DNA of 64,000 bases from Nitrospiraceae bacterium (GTDB lineage: Bacteria; Nitrospirota; Nitrospiria; Nitrospirales; UBA8639). A model generated the notes under the pieces. That model had not been told where the DNA came from and did no database searches. It saw nothing but the letters and a program-made list of their open reading frames with translations. Numbering within the stretch: the stretch's first letter is position 1; each line of letters opens with the position of its first letter. The position numbers were made by a program, and so were the translations under genes. The stretch spans positions 650,657-714,656 of the forward strand of contig JACKFE010000002.1 in NCBI GenBank assembly GCA_020632635.1, in the 5' to 3' direction. Shown here in pieces: positions 27,064 through 37,138 of this stretch.

Positions 27064-27726
27064 CTATTCGCCAAAGACAGCCACCCAAGGATCCCGACCA
27101 AGAACCCACAAATAAAAGAACGTGCCCAGCCAACCATGATACAGCCCAAGTGGCCAGAGATTCCGATCACGGATATAGCAGGGGATACAGAGACAAGCGA
27201 GTAAGCCAGTGGCCATCATCAACCAGATATGGGGAAAATGTACGATCGAAAACAAGACCACCCCTGCGGGCATCGCCAGCCTCAATCCATACCGCGGGAA
27301 AAGCCTCAACACATTCGTCACACCCATTACCTGTACCAGAAATTGTTGAAGGATCCCCCACAAGGGATAAAGCACCAGCAGGAACAGTATATGGCCTTGC
27401 CAAACCACCCGTTCATTCGCTATCCCATACGCGGCCATTAAAATACTCGAACATCCAAAGAAAATCGACGGCCACCAAAATGATGCCCGAAGATTGTCAA
27501 GGCGAAAACCCCACTCTTTCCACAACTGCCAATCCCGACGAACTTGCCCCACAAGATACGCTGTCCAACAGACACTCGCCAGACCGATAAACAGTCCGTT
27601 CGCACCAATATGCTTCAAGAACAAATGCAATATCCCCGTTCCGACCACTCCCCATAATTCCAACCAGGACCGTCTTCGGGTTTTGACGCTTCTAGTTCTG
27701 GTTGGTTCTGACCATTTCATGGTCAT
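27064..27726 (-). CDS. CPBP-family-like membrane protein with altered catalytic motif
   Basis: About 220 residues with six to seven membrane helices. The pattern PLWGILQQFLVQ, then FSIVHFPHIWLM, then LYHGWLG matches the three CPBP (Abi/CAAX protease-like) motifs. The usual Glu-Glu of motif 1 is Gln-Gln here, which may mean loss of the glutamic protease activity or a distinct subgroup. The preferred start is 27726 (MTMKWSEP, preceded by GAGAAAGG); a frame to 27789 is open but adds a charged, non-family leader. Its neighbour is the decarboxylase gene, in the same orientation. Confidence 0.65.
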   Translation of the reverse strand: MTMKWSEPTRTRSVKTRRRSWLELWGVVGTGILHLFLKHIGANGLFIGLASVCWTAYLVGQVRRDWQLWKEWGFRLDNLRASFWWPSIFFGCSSILMAAYGIANERVVWQGHILFLLVLYPLWGILQQFLVQVMGVTNVLRLFPRYGLRLAMPAGVVLFSIVHFPHIWLMMATGLLACLCIPCYIRDRNLWPLGLYHGWLGTFFYLWVLGRDPWVAVFGE

Positions 27727-27862
27727 ATGCCTTTCTCTGAGCGATCCATTCATTTTCCGGCCCCGCTCACAATGCATACGACACATCACCCGCTTACCGC
27801 AAAGAGCGATGCCGCCTCGTCTTGAAAATCACTGGCAGTGAGGGATTGAATAATTCTGACGC

Positions 27863-29092
27863 TTAAAGGCAATACGTCTGCAAAGGAGGAAAGCCGTTAA
27901 ACCCCACCGAAGCATAACTGCTGGTATAAGCCCCGGCGCTGAGAATTTCGATTCGATCGCCGATCGCAAGATGGAGTGGGAGGTCATAAGAAGTTTTTTC
28001 ATATAATACATCTGCACTATCACAAGTCGGGCCGGCTAAAATCACTGGTCCGGTAAGACCGGCATGGGGAGTCCGCAAACGATATTTTATGCACTCGTCC
28101 ATCGTTTCGGCCAATCCCCCAAACTTCCCTATGTCCAGATACACCCATCGCTTCTCATCCTGGTAGGATTTTTGAGCGATTAAAATCACTTCGGTCTGGA
28201 TCACCCCCGCATCGGCCACCAAAAACCGGCCAGGCTCAATCATTAATTGGGGAAGAGTCGAACCAAAGGATTCCTGCAGAGCCTGTTGAATAGTCTGGGC
28301 ATAAGAAGAAAACGGCTGGAGGTTTGCTTGGTAAGTCGCAGGCAATCCCCCGCCTATGTTAATCCATTCCAGCTCAAGATGATGATGCCTTAGTTGGCGA
28401 TATAACTCCGAGGCCTGCCGTACCGGCTCCACCCACTCCAATGGATCAGTCTGTTGAGAGCCCACATGGAAGGTAACCCCCAAGGGATTCAAACCCAAAG
28501 CCCGGCTTTTCAGGAGCAAGTCAAAGGCCATCTTCACATCACACCCAAATTTCCTGGAAAGAGGCCAATCGGCGCTATTACCTTGACTCAGCAATCGACA
28601 TTGCACAGATGAGCCTGGCGCATGTCTGGCTAATTTTTCAAGTTCGGCCTCGCTATCAAACGAAAAAATCCGAACGCCACAAGCAAATGCATAGGCGATA
28701 TCCACCGATTTCTTAACAGTATTGCCAAAGGAAATCCAAGCAGCCGGAACTCCGAGAGACAGGCACAAATCCAATTCGTAGCGACTGGCAATATCAAAGC
28801 GCGAGCCCAACGCGGCCAATACCTGAATGATTTCCCTGGCAGGATTGGCTTTCACCGCGTAATGGATAGCGGCGTTGGGGAACTCCCGTTGCAGCAGTAA
28901 AAATTGGCTCCGAACCACCTCTAAATCTATAGCTAAAAATGGCGTATCAAGCCGATCTGCCAGAAACCGTTCGAGCTTTGTCGTAAGGCTGCCACTGGCC
29001 ATTTTCAGCCAATCTGTCCCTAATGGGGAAACACTGGCAGACTTAGACACATCCTCATTTTCGAACGCTGGCTTGATAAAGCTGGTTGGCAC
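27863..29092 (-). CDS. Type III PLP-dependent decarboxylase (ornithine/lysine/diaminopimelate class)
   Basis: The protein has 409 residues with the alanine-racemase-fold barrel. HYAVKANP carries the PLP Lys, followed by VTFHVGSQ, the phosphate-binding INIGGG, MIEPGRFLV, and the catalytic GPTCDSADVLY and GAYTSSYASVGFNGFPP. The last two segments favour an ornithine/lysine decarboxylase over diaminopimelate decarboxylase. It would make polyamines (putrescine or cadaverine) in the cytosol. The first about 35 residues are poorly conserved and the start may be at MASGSLTTK. It stands alone apart from the downstream CPBP-like gene. Confidence 0.85.
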   Translation of the reverse strand: MPTSFIKPAFENEDVSKSASVSPLGTDWLKMASGSLTTKLERFLADRLDTPFLAIDLEVVRSQFLLLQREFPNAAIHYAVKANPAREIIQVLAALGSRFDIASRYELDLCLSLGVPAAWISFGNTVKKSVDIAYAFACGVRIFSFDSEAELEKLARHAPGSSVQCRLLSQGNSADWPLSRKFGCDVKMAFDLLLKSRALGLNPLGVTFHVGSQQTDPLEWVEPVRQASELYRQLRHHHLELEWINIGGGLPATYQANLQPFSSYAQTIQQALQESFGSTLPQLMIEPGRFLVADAGVIQTEVILIAQKSYQDEKRWVYLDIGKFGGLAETMDECIKYRLRTPHAGLTGPVILAGPTCDSADVLYEKTSYDLPLHLAIGDRIEILSAGAYTSSYASVGFNGFPPLQTYCL

Positions 29093-29845
29093 GGTGCACT
29101 CCTATGCGAATTAGTCCCTCAAAATCCCCAATGGTCCCCTCTCTCTCGATTTTTGATGGTCTGATTCATCGGCCACCAAACAATAATCTTGAGAGCCATC
29201 CCATGATCATTCAAGAAGATTCCCACTCGATTTCACTGGGCCGTTCGACAGGTTTCCAGGATACGGAAGGCTTGTCAGGCACAGAGCAAATATCTCTTGG
29301 ACCATCAAAACAGGACGGAATCCTAGGTCCTGCCTCCGTCCATAGCTGTGAAAATTCAGATACTCAAAGGATACGATGTGAAAAGATCTTCAGGGATTTA
29401 ACCAACAGGTTGCTCGTATTAGAGACCGTGGCAATCTCTTCCTTAAAACCGAATTCAATCCAAGCATTCTGCTTTCTTCCAGCGATGAAAGCCTATCATG
29501 AGGTTAAATGTTTGTGAATGGCGTTTCGGGCTTTTCAAAAATTTTTTTTCAATTCCCCATGCAGGAACCACATCGCATTTTGGGGAAGAGGAAGGAAGAC
29601 GGAAAGCATGGGGGTCATTCCGTTCCTGGATAGGTCTTCAGAATGACTCAATGGGGGAAATCAATCGTAAGCAGCTTAGGTAATTATAATTAACATAACA
29701 AACAGAAATCCGATTCCTGCCAAACGAGGAAGGAGAGGTCTTGGACAAATCAAAGGCTAGATGAAGAGAAGGAAAGTCGCATAGGGAATCTTCTTCAACT
29801 CACCGGTTCCACTAGGGGCAATACAGCTGTGCGTTTATTCCGTCT
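29093..29845. other. Gene-poor intergenic region
   Basis: About 750 bp between the decarboxylase and DsbA-like genes. Short plus-strand frames (29086-29517, 29498-29683) have no ribosome site, family match or coding-like composition. An AT-rich patch lies at 29680-29705 (TAATTATAATTAACATAACA). No other structure was seen. Confidence 0.5.
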
Positions 29846-30649
29846 TTATGGCATCCCAAGCAATTCATCAATAGAGCTTTTCATTTTTGCATAGGACTGG
29901 GCACCCCTCAAAACTTTCACAACTTTCATCTCGCCGCTGTCCGGTTCAGTCATACCGAGAAAGAACGTCGGCGTACCCTGAACTCCGGCCTTTTTCCCCT
30001 CTTCCAGATCTTTTTGAACACCCTCCCTTGGTGACTCACTAACTAGGCAACTCAAAAATTTTCCCTCATCCAGACCCACAGCCTTGGCATGCTGCCCCCA
30101 GTTCCTATCGTTCGATAGATCCACGGTCAACAGCCGATCGTGCATGTCCCAATATCGACCTTGTTCACCGGCGCAATCCGCGGCGATAGCAGCTTGAAAG
30201 GCTTCCCGATGGAGCGATTGTAACGGAAAATCCCGGACAACATATTTCAGTTTTTCTGTTTCGATGTACTCCCTTTCCAACTCCGGCAATGTCTGTTTCG
30301 CATGTCTTCTGCAGAATGGGCATTGATAATCGGTAAACTCTATTAGCGTCAGTCGCACATCATGCTTACCTTTGAATGGCTCCTGTCCGACCCCAAGTCG
30401 AAGCTCCCCGAGCTGAGGCATTGCCGCGATTCCCCTAGCTTGCAACAGAGCTTTGATTTCTCGGAGTTCATTCCGCAGTTCTGCCTGCTGGGCCTTGAGA
30501 TGTTCCAATTCACGATAAACAGGGTGAGAGTCGTCCGTTTCATGAGCGAACGCTACCGGCTCCAACAAACTGACACAGAGACCATTGACCACAAGAATCA
30601 ACACCCCTACCCATTTAGATTGTTGACCCCTTCGAAACGATTGAATCAT
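29846..30649 (-). CDS. DsbA-family thiol-disulfide oxidoreductase, secreted
   Basis: About 267 residues from MIQSFRRGQQ. The signal sequence (VGVLILVVNGLCVSLLEPVAFA) is followed by a coiled coil (about residues 38-70) and a thioredoxin-fold DsbA domain with active site CPFC in TDYQCPFCRRHAKQTLPE, and a cis-Pro region GVQGTPTFFLG. This is a DsbA/BdbD-type periplasmic oxidase or isomerase. The longer frame to 30697 overlaps a strong hairpin (30680-30718) and is unlikely. It sits at the edge of a run of secreted Cys-rich protein genes and could fold their products. Confidence 0.85.
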   Translation of the reverse strand: MIQSFRRGQQSKWVGVLILVVNGLCVSLLEPVAFAHETDDSHPVYRELEHLKAQQAELRNELREIKALLQARGIAAMPQLGELRLGVGQEPFKGKHDVRLTLIEFTDYQCPFCRRHAKQTLPELEREYIETEKLKYVVRDFPLQSLHREAFQAAIAADCAGEQGRYWDMHDRLLTVDLSNDRNWGQHAKAVGLDEGKFLSCLVSESPREGVQKDLEEGKKAGVQGTPTFFLGMTEPDSGEMKVVKVLRGAQSYAKMKSSIDELLGMP

Positions 30650-30679
30650 AGAGAGTTCTTTCTTCGGGATGCGTTGAGG

Positions 30680-30718
30680 GTCCCTCTTTTTCGGCATGGC
30701 CGGAAAGGAGGGACCCTG
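30680..30718 (-). terminator. Long hairpin between Cys-rich protein and DsbA-like genes
   Basis: GGGTCCCTC (30680-30688) pairs with GAGGGACCC (30710-30718), and the inside (TTTTCGGC, ATG, GCCGGAAA) pairs almost completely, giving a stem of about 17 bp. It lies 27 nt past the stop at 30745 and just before the DsbA start. There is no U-tract, so it may be an mRNA-end or attenuation structure. Confidence 0.55.
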
Positions 30719-30744
30719 AGAACATTGAGCCCTTTACCCTTGTG

Positions 30745-31503
30745 CTATTCGAGCACTGGTCCCCCTGGGCCATTCCCCGCAACCGTTCCGATCAGTGGTT
30801 GAGCGTGACAGGATTCGGCCACGTCCATTTGACAATACATTGCGAGAGGATCGTCCTCGTTCCACCTTCCACCATTGTTAAAACAGTCCAATTTTTCAAT
30901 GCAGGTGTTGACCTGGTCATCTTGCCCCTGAGCTGTACAGGAATTATTACAGGCCGCAAATACGGGTTCCATGGGGGTGCCGGTACAATCCTCCCCCCCA
31001 CCACTGAGGAGACAATTCAGGGCGGCGGCGGTTAGCTGCCGACCTAACTGAATTTTGGAGTCTCCATCTGGAGAGACGCATAACGCTTCCACGACCGGCG
31101 GAATCTCACTCCCTGTTTGCTCTTGAAGAGAAATGACTTGTCCGCAAATTTGAAGGCCCTCAAACCCCGATGGGAAATTATTGAAGAGGGTCACGTCATT
31201 TTTCTTGGCATCTCGGCAGGCTTTTGGGCTTCCCGCTTGACCGGGTGGCTCAAAATTACAGCTGACCGATCCATCCTGATCGTTATACGCACAGTTTTCT
31301 GTCACAGTTTGGTCGTAGGAGTGAACTGTCGACAACCAAGCACGAATCACCTCTTCAGAAATATTCACACTTCCCGGCTTTTCCTCTCCCGCATGAGTTC
31401 CCCAAAACCCCGCGGTCCGACAGATCTCTTGGGCATTCACCTGACCAGCCATGCTTCCGACTCCGAAAACCATACACGCCGCGAACAATGTCGTATACTT
31501 CAT
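30745..31503 (-). CDS. Secreted cysteine-rich protein of unknown function
   Basis: About 252 residues from MKYTTLFAACMV, chosen because AGGAGGG lies nine bases before this ATG. A signal peptide (cleavage after VNAQ) leads into a mature protein with about 16 Cys, including GQVNAQEICRTAGFWGTHAG. The 'C-R-T-x-G-F-W-G-T' opening occurs in secreted proteins of environmental bacteria, but no function is established. The C-terminus is Gly/Pro-rich. The many Cys suggest disulfides, fitting the adjacent DsbA-like gene. Confidence 0.7.
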   Translation of the reverse strand: MKYTTLFAACMVFGVGSMAGQVNAQEICRTAGFWGTHAGEEKPGSVNISEEVIRAWLSTVHSYDQTVTENCAYNDQDGSVSCNFEPPGQAGSPKACRDAKKNDVTLFNNFPSGFEGLQICGQVISLQEQTGSEIPPVVEALCVSPDGDSKIQLGRQLTAAALNCLLSGGGEDCTGTPMEPVFAACNNSCTAQGQDDQVNTCIEKLDCFNNGGRWNEDDPLAMYCQMDVAESCHAQPLIGTVAGNGPGGPVLE

Positions 31504-32248
31504 CGTCTGAACCCTCCTGACAAAATGTGGATGTTCCTGGGTAATGACGTTGTTGTTGGATCCGCTAAAGACCAATGATCATTTCGTTATCGGCCCATCA
31601 GGAAACAACTTTACGATCCAACCAGGTCAAAAAAATTGGGCTTGCCAGCCGATACTTGAGGGTCTTTTCCGTTCCTTGGCGATAGGAGAATTTTGGCACA
31701 TTCATCTTTCGAAAATTTTTCCTCGAAAAAATTTCACGAAAGTAATACCCGACAAGATGAATAGTGAACGGAAAGGCAATTGACTACCATTCAGTATTTG
31801 GAAGGCAGCAAGGTAGGGCGAAAAGATGATGAGACTTCCTTGCGACGAGTGGGAAGAACCCCCTTTAGGACTCACTAAGACATAGAAAACTCCAGAAACC
31901 AACTGACTGAACGAAGTGTCATTCTAACTATCTGGTCAATTCCAATTCTGGCATTTTTGTTTACCCCAATCCTGCCAAAGGAATAACGGTGTAAACCTCA
32001 ATCGTTGTCTGACAGCGGCCACTGACTGGGAACATGCACTATGACAATGAATACATTTTGCCCGACCACTCACATGTTTCAACAACCAATTTTCCTCAAA
32101 TAATTTCAACAGATCCGGCATACCTCCCAACATATTCAAGAAATACTTTTCATCTACGCATTCAATCTTCAATAAATTCAATGAACCCAGGCCTGTCTAT
32201 AGGCCAGAGGAGCGCCAACAAAACAGTCAACAAGTAGCTTCTCTATCA
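31504..32248. other. Gene-poor intergenic region with a possible heme-motif remnant
   Basis: About 745 bp without a convincing gene. A minus-strand frame (31936-32181, 81 codons) contains KCIHCH, a CxxCH heme-attachment signature, but it has no signal peptide or ribosome site and the rest is not cytochrome-like. It might be a remnant of a c-type cytochrome gene, or chance. Confidence 0.4.
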
Positions 32249-32977
32249 TTAGGGCACAAAACAAGGCACCACACCCTTTATATTGGTCCCGTTCAGGTGC
32301 ACATTTCGCAATCGAGCCTTGACAAGACATGCCCACTTATCGTTTTTATCCTTTCGCCCCTCTAATCGAATACGGTAGTGCTGTCCTTCTTTGAGATTCG
32401 GAATCACATAAAAATTGTTTTCATAGTCTCGAATTATCTGATGCTCGTCACAAGCATTGGTAAAGGTATCTCCCCAGTCCTTCCAGCAAATTTTCCACTT
32501 ATCGTACTTATCAGGCTGTACGCTCCAATTTACTTTAATGTTGCATGTCCCTTGATCAAAGTCACAAGAGTGCCCGCCTTCGTAACCATCGGGCCCTGTG
32601 GACAGCCAAACGGATAGACTTCCCTTTTCATCATGGGGAGGGTCCGATGGCTCACTGGGCGTGTTTTGCGGTAAACCGGCAGGACAATCCGGATCGTTTG
32701 AACAGGCGGCCATATTACACACATTATCTTTTCCACAAGGAGGGGGGCCGTCAAGAGAGTCAAGGGCCGCAAGTCGTAAAAGCCCTTCTGTTTCACAATT
32801 CATCGAGGCTTCATCATGGTGAGCAGAACCGCCGTCCCCAGATAATAGATCTTGCCGTTCACCTTCCTGAATTAAGGAATATCGGTCGCTATTACTTTCC
32901 CCAAAACCCACCAAAGGGCTACTGATCCCCAACATCAATGCAATCACGAAATGATATCGATACGATGGAATTTTCAT
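32249..32977 (-). CDS. Secreted protein of unknown function
   Basis: About 242 residues from MKIPSYRYHFVIALML; the AGGAGG nine bases upstream supports this ATG over two upstream in-frame ones. A signal peptide is followed by a Cys-containing low-complexity stretch with CGKDNVCNMAACSNDPDCPAG. The C-terminal beta-sandwich-like domain (about 130-242: SLSVWLSTGPDGYEGGHSC, KVNWSVQPDKYDKWKICWKDW, HYRIRLEGRKDKNDKWACL) is fibronectin-III-like in pattern. No enzyme motif. It is part of the secreted-protein run on this strand. Confidence 0.65.
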   Translation of the reverse strand: MKIPSYRYHFVIALMLGISSPLVGFGESNSDRYSLIQEGERQDLLSGDGGSAHHDEASMNCETEGLLRLAALDSLDGPPPCGKDNVCNMAACSNDPDCPAGLPQNTPSEPSDPPHDEKGSLSVWLSTGPDGYEGGHSCDFDQGTCNIKVNWSVQPDKYDKWKICWKDWGDTFTNACDEHQIIRDYENNFYVIPNLKEGQHYRIRLEGRKDKNDKWACLVKARLRNVHLNGTNIKGVVPCFVP

Positions 32978-33233
32978 GTTTTTCATCCTCCTCATGTCAT
33001 TAGAAGTCGCGTATCATCCCTCGCTTCTTCACACTAGTGGACATCTCCCTTTTCAAAAAATCATCTACCAGTTGAACATCGCTCAACAAGCAGTCCCCGC
33101 CATTGCTACCGTTCAAGAGTTCCGAACATCGAAATCCGACCGGTTCTCTCCTTACAAGAATTATCCGGGCTAGGGATAGCATAAAAGCCAACCCTAGCCT
33201 TTCTGAAGCGTCCATCCCTCCATGATGCAATCA

Positions 33234-35762
33234 TCAGCCATCCCCCTTAGGTCGATTGTGCTTCGTCCCTGGCCATTCTCCTCTGGGTAGATGCTTTTTG
33301 ATCAGAGCCCAATCTGCCTGTTGGCTCCCCGGGGCAAATTTCAAAGGCTGCACCCTTGGCGCGTCTTGCCCTCTTCCAGCTTTTTCCATGGCTGACACCT
33401 GTTGAACTGCTTGACTGACTGACAACCTCTCAAACGATTTTAGAAGCGTATGGGCTTCACGCAGCTTCTGCTTGAGCTCTTCACTTCCCTTCACATTGAT
33501 GACTTGGGAAATTTTCTTGATCGAGTCAATCACCCGAGGCGGGAGGACAAGTTCCTGAGACCGCGATAACCGCTCCAACCCTCTCGCCTCTTTGAGCGTA
33601 TGGCCAATGCGTGAAAAATGTTCCACGATGACCTGTCCGGACTGACGCGCGTCGGCATCCCGTATCAGCAATATCGCCATCTCGGGGCTATGGCTATAAT
33701 AGGCCTGCATCCACTGACGCCCTAGGGTGAGGGGTTTCATCACCTTGTCACGAAAAGCCCGAAGCCCATCCAAGACGGTGGCATACTCCGGACTCATCGC
33801 CATAGCCACTTTCGAAGCCACGCAGGCCGTTTCTGGGACTGGAACGGTGATGGGCCAACTCATCCAATTGTAGGTCATGATATCGTCGGCCAAAGCCTGC
33901 ATGGTGCTCGTGAGGTTCGTCCTCAATTGAATAAAGTAATTCACGAAATCGCCAAAATCGAAACCCCACATACTATCCCGGTAGATCGTGGCAAGCGACG
34001 TTCGATCATTCGCATTCGAATCGTCGTAGCCATTCTTGCCTTGATTCTCGTTCCCACCGTTGTCGTCATTCGGAGCATCCAGGAAGTCGGAAATGGCCGC
34101 CGCCACACGGCCTTCGTGGTGTTCCCCTTTCCGGTTTTGGCTCAGGATGTCGAAGCCTTCAATCCATTGATACCCATCGTACTGTAATGCATACCCATTG
34201 GCTTGCACGGCACATACCGGCCACTCTTGAGGATCTTCATACGGCCCCTCATTACCGGTAAACAATCCGTCGGGACAAATGGAAAGCGCAAATGCCGTTG
34301 CCCACCCCTCGCTAAACGCCTGACCGGGATCCTGCTCAAGGTCTGAAAAAGAATGGGATCCTCCTACAAGTGAATGACCAAAGGCATAATGCATCAAGGC
34401 ATGACCATATTCATGAAGAATCGTATCAGGTGAATCGTTTGTTTCGGCTTCTAATCTGACGACTTCCACGCTTGGGTCCCAACAACTTATGATCGTGCCA
34501 TCGCTTAACAGACAAGAATCGGGATATTGGACCCCGATGAACCCAGGATCCTGTCCCCCTTCGGTTACAATATGGTTCCAGCCACGATTGATCGTTGAAA
34601 ACACCTGCGCCGCTTCGGCATTCGTCGTGAACGTTTCTTGTCCGAAATTGACAATCCCTGTCGCCGTTCGAGTTGAAGAAACCGCAAAATACTCATGATC
34701 TCCGGCATCTCGAATAGTAAAACTGTCATTATCTAAGATCACCATATAATAGACATCCAAGCCTTCGTTAGCTGGATCCAGATACACCGACCAGTTCCCA
34801 TTTTCATCGGTTACCGTTTCGGCCAGTAGTTCTCCATACCCTAACGGAGTCTCCCCAACCACTTCGATCGTAGCATTCGCTAATCCGGTCAAAACAGCAG
34901 GAGGCCCAGGATCACAGGGATAATAGGGATCATTTGGATCAAACGGATTACAGGGCGTGTTGGTATACCAATCTTCAAAGACCACCTGTCCTCGGAGTTC
35001 AATCAGTGGGACGAATTGAGCCAACGACACGCCGGGCTGCCGCCTGAGATGGCTATTGGGGGATTTGCCCTTCTTGGTCTTATCAAGAATATAGGGGGCG
35101 ATCGACGCTGGAGGACCGGCTGCCGTCGTTCGTTTTTGCTTTGGGCCGATATAGGGTCGAATATCTTTTCTCCGTTCTTCAGGGACTGGAACCATGTGAT
35201 CCATCAAGAGTCGAATATCCGGTTGTTTGGGTTTTTTCGACAATCTCTCTTGAAAGGCATGAGTTTGTTGTTCTACTTGCGCCTTTCGCAGTTCGGCCGG
35301 AGTGGTGAGTCGCTGCCGACCGTTCTCGACAACCTGGACGAGAACTCCTTTACTGACCACTCCTGTTTTTCCCTTCTGCTCTATTTGGACGGCTGCTTCT
35401 ATACGATAGAGACCATCCTGCTGACGCATAGGAATTTGGATCTCAATGGTCCGGGCTTCCCCTCTCTTTTTCAATTCCTTGAGCGGATAGTTCGTCACCT
35501 GGCTTTCCCGCTCTCCCAAGCTACCCATGGTCGTCGTCCGGATGCTCAACGTGAGTGGCCCGACATCCTGATGTACCAGAACTCGAACAGGGATCGTAAA
35601 AGCCCCCTTCTCTGGTTGCAGCGCCGCCAACGCCTCGGCCTTGAGCAATTCAACTTGCGCAGGCGGAGTGGGCGGAGTGGCCTGCACAGGAAAAGATGTA
35701 CACACCAGCACCGTTGCAGCCAATACGCATAGATTCACAAGGGATTTAATGATCTTATTCAT
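33234..35762 (-). CDS. Large secreted zinc metalloprotease-like protein
   Basis: This 842-residue protein has a signal peptide (VLAATVLVCTSFPVQA). Residues about 20-250 are a linker rich in charged and Pro residues. A beta-sandwich (LIELRGQVVFEDWYTNTPC ... TDENGNWSVYLDP) precedes the zinc motif HEYGHALMHYAFG (about residue 450), with a downstream FSEGWATAF that supplies a probable third ligand Glu. A helical C-terminus (about 660-842) follows. HExxH plus downstream E-G-W-A resembles secreted gluzincin proteases. A presumed extracellular or periplasmic protease with unknown substrate. Confidence 0.75.
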   Translation of the reverse strand: MNKIIKSLVNLCVLAATVLVCTSFPVQATPPTPPAQVELLKAEALAALQPEKGAFTIPVRVLVHQDVGPLTLSIRTTTMGSLGERESQVTNYPLKELKKRGEARTIEIQIPMRQQDGLYRIEAAVQIEQKGKTGVVSKGVLVQVVENGRQRLTTPAELRKAQVEQQTHAFQERLSKKPKQPDIRLLMDHMVPVPEERRKDIRPYIGPKQKRTTAAGPPASIAPYILDKTKKGKSPNSHLRRQPGVSLAQFVPLIELRGQVVFEDWYTNTPCNPFDPNDPYYPCDPGPPAVLTGLANATIEVVGETPLGYGELLAETVTDENGNWSVYLDPANEGLDVYYMVILDNDSFTIRDAGDHEYFAVSSTRTATGIVNFGQETFTTNAEAAQVFSTINRGWNHIVTEGGQDPGFIGVQYPDSCLLSDGTIISCWDPSVEVVRLEAETNDSPDTILHEYGHALMHYAFGHSLVGGSHSFSDLEQDPGQAFSEGWATAFALSICPDGLFTGNEGPYEDPQEWPVCAVQANGYALQYDGYQWIEGFDILSQNRKGEHHEGRVAAAISDFLDAPNDDNGGNENQGKNGYDDSNANDRTSLATIYRDSMWGFDFGDFVNYFIQLRTNLTSTMQALADDIMTYNWMSWPITVPVPETACVASKVAMAMSPEYATVLDGLRAFRDKVMKPLTLGRQWMQAYYSHSPEMAILLIRDADARQSGQVIVEHFSRIGHTLKEARGLERLSRSQELVLPPRVIDSIKKISQVINVKGSEELKQKLREAHTLLKSFERLSVSQAVQQVSAMEKAGRGQDAPRVQPLKFAPGSQQADWALIKKHLPRGEWPGTKHNRPKGDG

Positions 35763-35856
35763 GATTCACCTCTCATTGTCCGGAACGATGATCCAGCTGA
35801 GGACCGAAGACCGGTCGTTTGTCCTTCTCGACGATCTCCATTGAAATTTTCATCCA

Positions 35857-36825
35857 TCAATCTCCAACAATCACGGCTCCACATGGTTTCTTCGTTGATT
35901 TCGACTCCTTCCCCTGACAGGCAACGGGCACATGAACATAGGTTGCAGAATCAGTCCCAACCGTCCGCCAAGAACCATCTGTACGTAAAGATTGCAGATG
36001 AACCTTGATAGAGGCGATCTTGCCGTCACTGTATGGACTTAGATCGACATCGCCCCAGTAGTGGGAATTGTCAGAAGCACAGCGTTTGCCACCCGCTTTT
36101 GTCGCCAGCAGTTCATCGTCATATGCAAAATATTCAATTTGCAGTCTGGCGCAAGCACTGGCCACATGATTGAGATGAATCCGTCCAGTCACTCTTGGTG
36201 TCACATGGCCCTCTTTCCAAGTCCAGGCCACATCGCCGGACTTTGCCGGCGCGCCGGCCACAAGAGTCTCTCCCCCAAAATCCATACCTTCTTCCGTAAT
36301 TTTGACTTTGGTATGGAGCGGACTCATTTTTACGGTTTTCGATCCAATGATCGTCCAATCCTGACTGGCCGTCTTCTTTTCAATCGAAACCTTGACTTCG
36401 TCAATTTTATTGCTTCTGTATGGGTTTCCATTGTTGTCGTAGGGGATAAGATCAATCACCCACCGTAATCGCTTCCCACTTTCTGCACATTTTGACCCGC
36501 CATATTTGGTGGTCAGAAAGACATGGCCCCCTCCATAGAGATCCAGTCGCATACGTCCGCACAATCCTTCGGCATCATGGAGATCCAGGTCACCATGAAG
36601 AGAAGGTTCCATCTGGCCTTCGGCCATTCCCCACGTCAACCATCCATCGAATTCGAATTTGGATTCATTGATTTTAACCAAGGAGATACCGATAGATTGG
36701 GCAAACGTGCTGGAAGGCATCTGACCGACTCCCCACCACAATCCAACCAAGCAGAGCACCAAAACCCGTATTTTTTTTGAGTAGAATGATGGTTGATTCC
36801 CAGAGAATGTCTGTTTCGTATTCAT
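35857..36825 (-). CDS. Secreted protein with two internal repeats
   Basis: About 322 residues from MNTKQTFSGNQ, chosen because of the GGGGGG ribosome site four bases upstream. A signal peptide is followed by two related units of about 130 residues: GDLDLHDAEGLCGRMRLDLYG...KCAESGKRLRWVIDLIPYDNNG and GRIHLNHVASACARLQIEYFA...RCASDNSHYWGDVDLSPYSDG. Each has a conserved Cys pair, so an internal duplication is clear. The family is not recognised. It lies 95 bp downstream of the start of the metalloprotease gene's 5' end and in the same orientation, so co-expression is likely. Confidence 0.7.
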   Translation of the reverse strand: MNTKQTFSGNQPSFYSKKIRVLVLCLVGLWWGVGQMPSSTFAQSIGISLVKINESKFEFDGWLTWGMAEGQMEPSLHGDLDLHDAEGLCGRMRLDLYGGGHVFLTTKYGGSKCAESGKRLRWVIDLIPYDNNGNPYRSNKIDEVKVSIEKKTASQDWTIIGSKTVKMSPLHTKVKITEEGMDFGGETLVAGAPAKSGDVAWTWKEGHVTPRVTGRIHLNHVASACARLQIEYFAYDDELLATKAGGKRCASDNSHYWGDVDLSPYSDGKIASIKVHLQSLRTDGSWRTVGTDSATYVHVPVACQGKESKSTKKPCGAVIVGD

Positions 36826-37098
36826 AATTCCCCCCTTTGATTTGTAGTTGTCTGTCGTCGATACCATTCGAATACATATTTCTAGAGACCCAACGCTTGA
36901 GGAACGGTTGAGGGCTCATTGGGGGATGGAGTCGGACGAACCTGTTTGATAATTTTCACAGAAAGCAATCATCAGACCATAAAATTTCATTCCGAGGCAC
37001 ATTGGCCAATCAATCAAGATTCACGAGACAATCCATATATTTTCGCCATCGAAAATCATCTTCACCAACCAAGTTTGGCACCAGCCCCACACCCATGC

Positions 37099-37138
37099 TG
37101 TATCCATTTGGATAAGATCCTTATCAAAAACGATTCAT
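37099..37138. promoter_or_regulatory. Shared 40-bp intergenic element, copy 1
   Basis: Starts TGTATCCA, includes GATAAG-ATC-CTTATC and AAAAACGATTCAT. It matches 39541-39580 at 33 of 40 positions. It lies about 275 bp upstream of the secreted-protein gene start at 36825; the other copy is about 320 bp upstream of the secreted-protein gene start at 39223. It may be a regulator site or the core of a shared promoter. Confidence 0.5.

Noticed and set aside
31936..32181. Small cytochrome c gene (CIHCH motif)
   Set aside because: No signal peptide, no ribosome site, and only one isolated motif in an otherwise unremarkable frame.
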